DNA of 64,000 nt from Lamellibrachia satsuma. Its lineage: Eukaryota; Annelida; Polychaeta; Sabellida; Siboglinidae. Positions 35,117 through 64,000 of the stretch are shown one piece after another. The stretch covers positions 5,601,001-5,665,000 of the forward strand of contig BSQZ01000002.1 of the NCBI GenBank assembly GCA_033239005.1, written 5' to 3'. Made by a program: the position numbers and the translations under genes. Every line of letters begins with the position of its first letter. Position 1 is the first letter of the stretch. A model generated the notes under the pieces. That model did no database searches and had not been told where the DNA came from. It saw only the letters and a program-made list of their open reading frames with translations.

Positions 35117-37016
35117 CTAGCAATTGTGGCAAACATAAAATCTGCCACCCTCGGTGCAGTCATGATGCGACCAGTGGTGACAGATCTGGCACTGGATCCA
35201 ACTTTCGCCGGATCTGCTGCTTCTGAATGGTTCGCCGCAAACAAGGCATGGCCACTCATCGTCGTCTTCAGAAGAATCTTCACACGGCCGTTTCACACCA
35301 CATCTTTCTTTCTTGCTAGTTTTCTTTTTCTTCAGCTTGCGAGAAGGCAGTGTGCGAACTGGTTTCGCGATTTTCTGTTCGGGTGGACGTACGATGGCCG
35401 ACGTGGTTGCCTTGGCAGCAATCCTTTCTTCCATCATATTCTTATACGGTGAAGACGTCACGACAGCGCTTGTGACAAGTTTGTGACAAACCTGAATGTA
35501 GCACCCGCGTTCGAGTTCTTTCCCGGTGCTGAGGCGATCGACGTTGGTGAACAGGCCTTCAAGACTCGCATCGCAGCTTCTCTGTCAGTTTAAGGGGCGA
35601 CATGCACATCAACGACGCCAGCACCCGGAGCAGGCTGTAAGTTATATAGGGGCGGTGGCCAATAGTTCTTCGTCGAATTTGGCGTCGTCAAATGGCCATA
35701 GCCCGGCCGCTCTGAACCCGTTAGTTGCCGATAACGTTTTGTACGCCTCATTGAAGAGCGGGATGACGTCAAACTGCGTGACAGGTCGGTGCTTGTTGCA
35801 GATCATCCAGTTGTCGACCGCACATGAGTACGCTGCCTTCAGGGATCGGAAGAATGTCCGATCTCGGGGTTGTATTCGATGGGTGCAGTGAGGCGGGAAT
35901 GTTAGTATCATGACGCCATTCTCTCGAGCGTAGAGAATGACATTGAGTGTCTTGTGGCTTCCGTGGCCATCTAGCAACAGTAGATGTGGTGTTGTCTTCT
36001 TGTAGCCAACATTGTCAACAAAGAGGTGCATCTATCTCAGGAATAAATTATTGTCAATATATCCCGATCCACAAGTGTTGACAGTGCCCACGGAGCATGC
36101 CGGAGCGCCGTTCATCAAAGAATCAACCATTCGCTTGCGTGGAAAGACGAGTGGGGGGGGGGTGAACGTACCAGCTGCGTTCATACAGCACAGAGCTGTG
36201 ATGTTTTCCCCCGTTCTGCACTGGACACTTTTCGCACCTGATTGATACCTTTCGTGCAGACTACCTTAGGTGGCTTTGCAACGGTAGTGAACCCTATTCC
36301 GTCAAAGTTCCAGATGCGTGTAGGGACGAACCCACCATTTACTAGCAACTTCCTGTACTGTCCAAAGAAAATTCCCACAGCTTCTTTATTAAACCCTTTC
36401 ATACGTGCAATGCTAGTTGCAATCGGTCTTCTGATGGTGAGCGTCGTATGCCGACGAATGAAGGTCCTCGCCTAGCATCGAATGAGTGTGCAATGTTCAT
36501 GCGGACGACAATTAAGATCAAAGGCTAAACGACGCAAGTCGATCATCGTCAAGCAGTACATGGAAAATTCCACCTCTTTCACCTGCTTAACAAGTTCAAC
36601 CTCGAGTAGCGGTGAGAACATTGTTGTTTTGTTGCCCATTGTAATTCTGCCCAGTTGTTTGACCAAGCCTCTGATGTGTCTAGCAAGAGTCCGCCACGGA
36701 ACCCCATAGTCACCTTAAATAGAAACAACTATGCATGCTACATTCAAGTACTACAATGATAAGGCACTAATATGAATGACAACTGAGTCTTGTGTAACTC
36801 TGCCGTTAATATGTTATAATTTTTTCTCTATAGTATTACAACTATCCAAATTTCATAACCGCTTATAGTCGATCTACATATTCGACAACTTGACACACCT
36901 ACCTGATGCCTTGTTCACGGAGTGCCCATTCCTCACTGCGTCAACTGCCCTATCGAGGCGTTCATCTCCGTAAGATCCACGCGTTGATGTTCGTTTGTAA
37001 TTGCGTACCATCTGGA
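35117..37016 (-). pseudogene. Pogo/Tigger-type transposase (HTH, DDE_1, C-terminal PHD-like finger)
   Basis: Pieces run right to left. The N-terminus is MVRNYKRTSTRGSYGDERLD at 37016. A probable intron runs from the GTAGGTG donor near 36904 to about 36715. The HTH follows (DYGVPWRTLARHIRGL), then RIWNFDGIGFTTVAKP. Next is the catalytic block LLLDGHGSHKTLNVILYARE and LTFPPHCTHRIQPRDRTFF. A Lys-rich linker leads to a Cys/His finger (WPCLVCGEPF, WIQCQICHHWSHHDCTEGG). TAG at 36474-36472 and later frame shifts and deletions break it. Confidence 0.85.
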
Positions 37017-37092
37017 GTGAAAAAAAACGAGTTTATATAAAAATATCCCACGGCTGTAGAATATATCCTTATAGGCCCATTAGCTAAAATAA

Positions 37093-37205
<113 letters not shown>

Positions 37206-37634
37206 GCTCTATATATAATATTCATTATGTCATGGGGCATAACGCACACACTGTGCGTTTTGCCCCTACCGTGTGTGTGTAGGCAGTTTTGCCCCACATG
37301 TGCAATATTACAATGTCTTAAGTTGAATATTATTCTCATATATCGCCCGTAACCTATACATTTATAAAACTGTTATATGCGTATTTGTCTATGCTATACA
37401 TTCAGTTCTTTGTCACAGTTTCTCGTGGTTACTGTACAAAGTCCTACTTTGGCAAGTACAATTGTTATAATTATAAAGCCAGTTGTTTTAATATGAACAG
37501 CTTGTCGCGCATTTTACTTCTGCGGCAATCTCCGAAGCACCAGATACGAATGTCGGTATGTAGCTCCATGTGTTGATCTCGAAATTGTAATTTTTCGAGC
37601 CGTGTAAGGGGTGGGCGTCTGCCCCAAGCTCCTC

Positions 37635-38493
37635 TATACTCTACTATTAGTAGCATGGGGCATAACGCAAGTTTTGGGGCATAAAGCCCATCCTCTAACT
37701 AGTTTCACAGCGCGAAAATAAGAATTTCGAGATCAACAGATGTAAATATTTTAATTAATTATGGCACACCTACCGAAACCACCCACGTCGCATTTTAAGC
37801 AATGACGTCAATACTCCACATGTGAGCAGGTCGACTCAATCAAACTTAATTAGAAGTTAATTAAAGTACCTTCTGACAATACTGCCGCAATGTTCCAATT
37901 AAGCGTACTATACAATGTTAACAATAACAGGAAATACGGCTCCGAATGAATACCTCTTCCTTGAACTTGACGTCAGTTACCAATGCTACCAATCAGAGAA
38001 GGTAATTAACAATTGTGGGATGGGCATCAGTCGACTGTCTAGAACAGAAAGCAGGAGATTGCTTGTGTCATATCAATCCGTTGAAGAGACAACAACTTGC
38101 TTGCTAAGGTAAGATATGTGCGTTGTGATTTGTATTCACCGAGATAGTGTAGCACCATGAATGTTATGTTTAATGTATTCCAAAGCTGCTTAGAAATACG
38201 ACGAAGATAACGTCTCAAATGTTGTGCAATTGGACATTGCTTCGTTTGTCAATTCAAAGGCAACATAAAAGACGTAACCTACATTAAATATCAGGAAAGC
38301 ATTTGTTGTAATATGTATAAACATTGGAGTTAGTGATATTGCCTTTGCATAATAGTAATAATACACAATTGACGCTTAATGTACAAATTGCGACATAGGA
38401 TCATTAGGCAATCTGCAGCCAGAATACGATGGACTAATACCTATCTAGTGTGACGTGAACGAGTCGCTGTTGGCAGTTCGCCGACAACGAAAC
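37635..38493 (+). promoter_or_regulatory. Upstream region of the NIT/cyclase receptor gene
   Basis: About 860 bp lie between the pogo-like element and the receptor ATG, presumably holding its 5' UTR and promoter. A further GGGGCATAACGC plus GGGGCATAAAGCCC pair at 37656-37690 suggests another element end. Confidence 0.4.
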
Positions 38494-59231
<20,738 letters not shown>

Positions 59232-61014
59232 TGTGGAAGCAGGCCTCAGAGTGCATCCTAGAGAAAATGTGAAAGCAGGCCTCAGAGTGCATCCTAGAGC
59301 AAATGTGAAAGCAGGCCTCCCTTTGCAGCTGCGAACGGATGTGGAATCAGACCACCGAGTCTTTCCCCAACCGGATTTGTAAGCAGGCCTCTCAATAGAG
59401 CCCCTGAGTAGTATTTGTAAACGTGTCTGTCGATAATCAATTGGCAACTGACTAGGTATGAACAACAGTGAATTTGCATAACAACAGTCCCTTCTAATTT
59501 CTAATTTTGAAACTTCCCGTCATCTTAATGTATTGCGTTTGTTTTATGTAATGTGAAATATATATTAAGAAGTATGTTAAATCAATGCCGTCAACGGTTT
59601 GATAAGAACACTAAACTATGACCTTTGTATTGTATATGTATTATATGTATTATATTATATTGTATTATTTGTATTATCAGCTCCACAAATGTTAGGGTTT
59701 ACATGATTTTACATATTTACTGAACCAAACAAATATGTTATCAGACTAAACATTCATAGGTGCACCACAATGTGCTAAACTTATACATACATATATCTCG
59801 CATCAGTGTTACACGGGTCGATATTCATTAGCTGTGGTAATAGTTACACGTTTATCTCATCTAAACATTCTCGCCTCGTCAGCTGAAGACCCATCCATTT
59901 AATATTTTTTCTACACACCTACTTAGCGTCCCCAACCAGGTGTTGACGACTTGATTATAGTTTATTGAATTTGCCTAGCCCTACATGTTGACGTGTCTCT
60001 GAGCTGGACATGGGGCCTTTATTAATACTATGTATTGTATTGTATTTTATTGGATTGGACTTATTTGTGTAATCTCCGGTGGCGGTCAAATCGACGTACG
60101 TAGAAAATGAAAAAGAAACGTGTCCAATTCACGTAAGACGCAGCTCACCTATCGACCCTTTACCGGATTGTCGGAAGCGCATGGTGTACGTTGAACTCTG
60201 ATGATTCGAAAGTTCATCGCGTTTAACGGGTTTCTTATTAATGTTATGCTGTACAAAACAAAGTCACATAGATGCCAACCCTCCTGCTTTGGGAAGGATA
60301 TTTCCTTGTTTTTTGCCAGTTGTTACATATCCTTCTTTTTGAAACTATTCTATATTTGCTATAACAAGTGGCTATGGTAATACGTAGAATGGCCTCTTTG
60401 CGACCTTCATTAAAATATGGTAATGTGGGACGGAAGATGCCGCATCCTACGCCATGTTTCCTTTATTTAATCTCCAGCAGGATAATCTATTTCACACTAG
60501 TTACTTAACGTGATTCCCTTCTGTCACACAGCGCGTAAGTCGTAATTTGAAATGTCGCATACAATTAAAGTTATCTTGCAAAGCGCATCGGTTTGTTTGC
60601 CAAAACGAAATGTTATCGTGTAAATGTCGTGTAGAGTGTAGCGATATCGGTGTCTCAAGACTGAGAGGACAAAACGTACGCAAACGAGCACCAGCAGCAT
60701 TGGTGGTTCAGATACAAACTGTGTGTGTTTTGTTAGCACATATTTGAAAACAGTGATGCTGATGATGTTAATATAGAAAACACCGTGTTGATGTATGTAA
60801 TTGTTGACATGTGAGTACTGTATAATGTTGCAGGCATTAACATAATATGTAATTATGTGCAAGGCCCACCATTGCGAGGGGATCCGGGTTTACTGGTCTC
60901 ACTGAAGACAATCATTAATGCAAGATTCCGGTGCAATCTGAGGACATATTTGTTATGGCCTATCTTTAACCATTATATGTATAATTGAAAAATACGTTTA
61001 TGTTGTGTGGTTTG

Positions 61015-61050
<36 letters not shown>

Positions 61051-61125
61051 CTTGTGTGGCCTGGTCGCTTCCTGTGTACTTGTAAATGTCGTTAGAAAAA
61101 ACATTGAAATAAACCTGCTAAAGGT
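59232..61125 (+). other. Probable 3' UTR of the receptor gene
   Basis: About 1.9 kb with no gene recognised. It contains a (TA)n run near 61018-61046. Confidence 0.4.
61108..61113 (+). promoter_or_regulatory. Candidate polyadenylation signal AATAAA
   Basis: AATAAA in GAAATAAACCTGC, the last clear signal before the repeats begin. Assignment to the receptor transcript is inferred. Confidence 0.4.
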
Positions 61126-61335
61126 CGAATGATGTCGTTTTGGTATTTATTATGTTAATACAACAATCAACTGTTACAGTAACAATGTTACCTTCCTATG
61201 AAGAATTTATATTATATATTTTAATTTTAGTTGTATCTTACTCACTATGGCACCAGTCAAGCGTCTTGAGAGCACTCAAACGTCTGAAGAACACCGGTCT
61301 ATTTAAAGAAATTTCGGCACCGTCTTCGGCAAAGG

Positions 61336-61860
61336 TTAACGTGGTCAAATTAATTGGTTCAATGGGCAAATTAATAAGTCAAAGGTCAAGATAAGTATGT
61401 CAACTGTCAAATTAATAAGCTCAGTGGTCGGTTAAGTTAGGTCAAATGTCAACTTAATTAGGTCAACGGCCAACTTTTTTACATCACTCCAGCGTATTAG
61501 TACCACGCCGCGCAGAATGTTGGGGGAGATCGAATTAAGTACCTGTAATTCCACTTATTAATGCATCAACTTTTGTCGAATACTACGGACTGATTTTGTT
61601 CTAACGTTTCCAGCAAATGAGATACTTGTACCTGTCATAGTACTAAAGTAATAGTAGTTGTTAGAGCTGTTTGTTTTGGGATGGTTGGTGCCAGTTGATG
61701 ACAAAGTGACGAAGACAGTCCGAGTCCGACATCTAAGACACTTGTGGTGACATCTCCACGGTTGACGACAATGTGACGGAGAAAATTAAGTCCGCCGTGG
61801 AAGACAGTTGTGCTTCCGTCTCCACGGTTGATGACAAAGTTTTCACGTTTTTATACATTG
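61336..61860 (+). repeat. Degenerate tandem repeats
   Basis: 61336-61480 has about five units around GGTCAACTGTCAAATTAATTA. 61690-61860 has two to three units of about 75 bp around GGTTGATGACAAAGTGACG and ATCTCCACGG. Confidence 0.65.
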
Positions 61861-61889
61861 GGACTACTTTGGCAATTTTAAGTTTGTCT

Positions 61890-63998
61890 GTTTGAAGACA
61901 CTTGTACTTAATATTTGGTTTGTAATTAGTGTTAATGGTTTTATTAGAGCAGGTTTAACTAATTTTAATAATCGTAAAGAAATACCGTCAAAACCACAAC
62001 TTGTTTTTGGTGAATTCTATCTATTATTTTGGAGATTGTTTCATAATCAATTTGCTCAAAGGTAATACCTGACATTTTTGTTTATGGGATTGTGTATTTG
62101 TGTGGCTAGATTTGAACCAATATTGGTAAAACAATTATTAAATGTGTTTGCGATGGCTGTTTTATCTGTTATGATTTCTTCATTCCATATAAATGATTTA
62201 GGGAAAGTTTTATTTGTTTGTGTTCTAGAAAGAATATTATTCATAGTGTCCCACTTTTTTTAATTTTAGTTTTGAATTTGTTAAAACAAAATTGATGGTG
62301 CATTTGTTTTGCAGTCCGTATGATTTTTTTAAGGATGGCATTATAAGTTGCTAAGTTAGTTCGAACTGCAAAATATTCAGGTGAGTCAGGCTGCGTCATT
62401 TTGAGTTTGTCATATAATATTTTAGCAAACCTAGTGTAATCCGTGTTGACTTCTTGTGCTTATAATTTTTTAACTTGACTATTTTATAAGGCATGCGTGT
62501 GCTTTTAGTGAGTTTGACTACTTCATGTAGTATAGCGTAAGACGACAGATTAAGTTTGTTATAGATATCTGATGATAAGATGTCATGTGTAAAGTTCGAA
62601 ATTGCTTCTTGGTTTTAAATACTAATTTTTATATATTTAGGTGGTGTTTATTTGTACTGAACTGTGTTTAGAAAAGTAAAATACGGCTGATGATCCGATA
62701 ACTGTTTCTTTAGAATGCCCGATTCAGGTCTTATTGAGGAGTCAGTTAAGTTACAAAATAAGTTATCTATTAGAGTCACATATTTTTTTGAGAACTTTGT
62801 TGGAAGTGTTATATAAGGGAATATATTAGCTATGCGATATCAATATATCAAAGAATTCTCATTTTCATTTATTTTAAGAAGGTTTGTATTGTCCCCCGCA
62901 ATGAAGACATCGGAGTTTGTTCTGTCAATTGATGAGATAACTGGTGAAAATTTACTTAAAATTTTTTTTTAGTTTTCATTTAGATATCTTGGAGGTCGGT
63001 AAACATTACAGATTATAAAATCTTTAGAGAGTCCACCACCAGTTATTTTGAGGTGGCATTGCAGTCGACTGTTTACAAGGGCGTATGTAGGATAACCTGG
63101 GGCAAAACGGCACCTGGAGGTAAGACGGCCCCCAGCACGTATGCAAAATATAAAACTCTGAACGTCCCAAAATCTGGTACAAAATGAAGCTAACATCTAC
63201 CGGAAACTCATCCCGGAAGCTCAGCAACACGAGATAGGCGTAATTAAATCAGTGTGTTTTTTTAATTTTATATGCACTATTATACTCTCTGATCTAATAG
63301 TTTGGCAATAGTACAATGGTGCAACTCACTATAAAAGGTTATGAATCAGGAACTTAATTGGTGATGTAATAATAGCATTAATCAGTTAACAGTTAAGGCA
63401 CACGTAGTGCATGTCGGACAGGACGGTTCCTATATCTTATACCTTAAGCATATGCTCATAATGTATAAAATGTATTACACATGACCAATTGTTGTTGTAT
63501 AATTTACCTTCTGCTAGCATGAAGGTTGTAATTATGATCGAATATTTCTAAGGCAATATTATATTATGCATTGATTGCAAGATGTATATTATATGTTAAC
63601 TGCAATTTAAATTTAACAACTATAATAGCTTAATATATTGCTATCATGCATTTTATATTTAGGCAGTGTTTCCTTCATATAAGCGAAAACTACGGGAGAG
63701 GGAGCTATTGACCATCTTGCCCCATGCAGAGGGCCGTCTTGCCCCAGGGATGGGGCAAGACGTTTTTGGTACTCTTGCTATTTTTCAAATACAATTCATC
63801 TAGATTATAAATTTGCGGAAAATAACTTTCCAATGGGTAATATGCATACCTGTCTACAATATGAACACATTACAGACATGTTAACATAGCTTAACGGTGT
63901 AGAATTTGAAAAAAGTTTCCTTGGGGTGGGGGCGTCCTGCCCCAGATTACCCTACTGGAGTAACAGGGTGACAAATACCATGAACGACGCCAATCTGG
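61890..63998 (-). mobile_element. Jockey-like LINE remnant, interrupted
   Basis: Minus-strand pieces: ALVNSRLQCHLKITGGG, FIICNVYRPPRYLNEN, VISSIDRTNSDVFIAGD (endonuclease), LSDHQPYF, then MNNILSRTQTNKTFPKSF, ANTFNNCFTNIGSNLA and the start of the RT linker near 62050-61890. Stops and shifts are common. The 863-bp element at 63090-63952 sits inside it; the frame SSTYALVN reads across the empty site. Confidence 0.85.
63090..63952. mobile_element. TA-flanked nonautonomous transposon in the LINE
   Basis: The left end GGATAACCTGGGGCAAAACG and the inverse of the right end GGGTAATCTGGGGCAGGACG match, with TA at 63088-63089 and 63953-63954. It contains a perfect inverted pair CGTCTTGCCCC/GGGGCAAGACG at 63735-63762 and no transposase. 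Confidence 0.8.
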
Positions 63999-64000
63999 GC

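Overview
The window is animal nuclear DNA. It is AT-rich and has small coding exons with GT-AG introns, long (TA)n arrays, degraded LINEs, TA-flanked DNA transposons, a tRNA-headed SINE and one Pol III tRNA gene. The four protein-coding loci are typical of bilaterians. The mix of a membrane-anchored sulfotransferase, a NIT-domain cyclase-like receptor and these repeat families suggests a lophotrochozoan, perhaps a mollusc, but nothing here proves the species.

Layout. Positions 394-2326 (minus) hold the first four coding exons of a FAM20-type secretory-pathway kinase; its 3' half lies beyond the left edge. Positions 2706-9004 are mobile DNA: a TA-flanked 1.2 kb element, then a 4.5 kb unit in which two nearly identical 455-bp inverted-repeat elements flank a broken Mutator-like transposase gene. 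Positions 10056-17989 (minus) are a complete six-exon sulfotransferase gene (446 codons) with an N-terminal membrane segment. It is head-to-head, across a 1.36 kb spacer, with a complete five-exon ZC4H2 orthologue at 19351-29746 (plus, 253 codons). Positions 30-38 kb are intergenic: a tRNA-Trp(CCA) gene, small Tigger-like MITEs, a long inverted repeat, a LINE fragment and a decayed pogo-like transposon.

Positions 38494-59231 (plus) hold one large gene of at least 13 coding exons (955 codons). Conceptual splicing gives a two-pass receptor: an N-terminal membrane segment, an extracellular helical NIT sensor domain, a second membrane segment, and a class III nucleotide cyclase domain. In the cyclase domain one metal-binding Asp and both transition-state residues appear to be lost. 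A repeat-rich Gly/Ser/Pro tail follows. This probable pseudo-cyclase receptor is the most notable object in the window. Its 7.6 kb intron 4 is packed with LINE remnants, a 34-bp minisatellite and a duplicated palindromic TA-rich block containing a SINE. From about 61.9 kb to the right edge lies a jockey-like LINE remnant (minus) split by an 863-bp TA-flanked element.

The genes do not form a common pathway. All exon models were built by eye from reading frame, splice consensus and intron phase. Phases add up for every junction of the three complete genes; two receptor junctions are weaker and are flagged.
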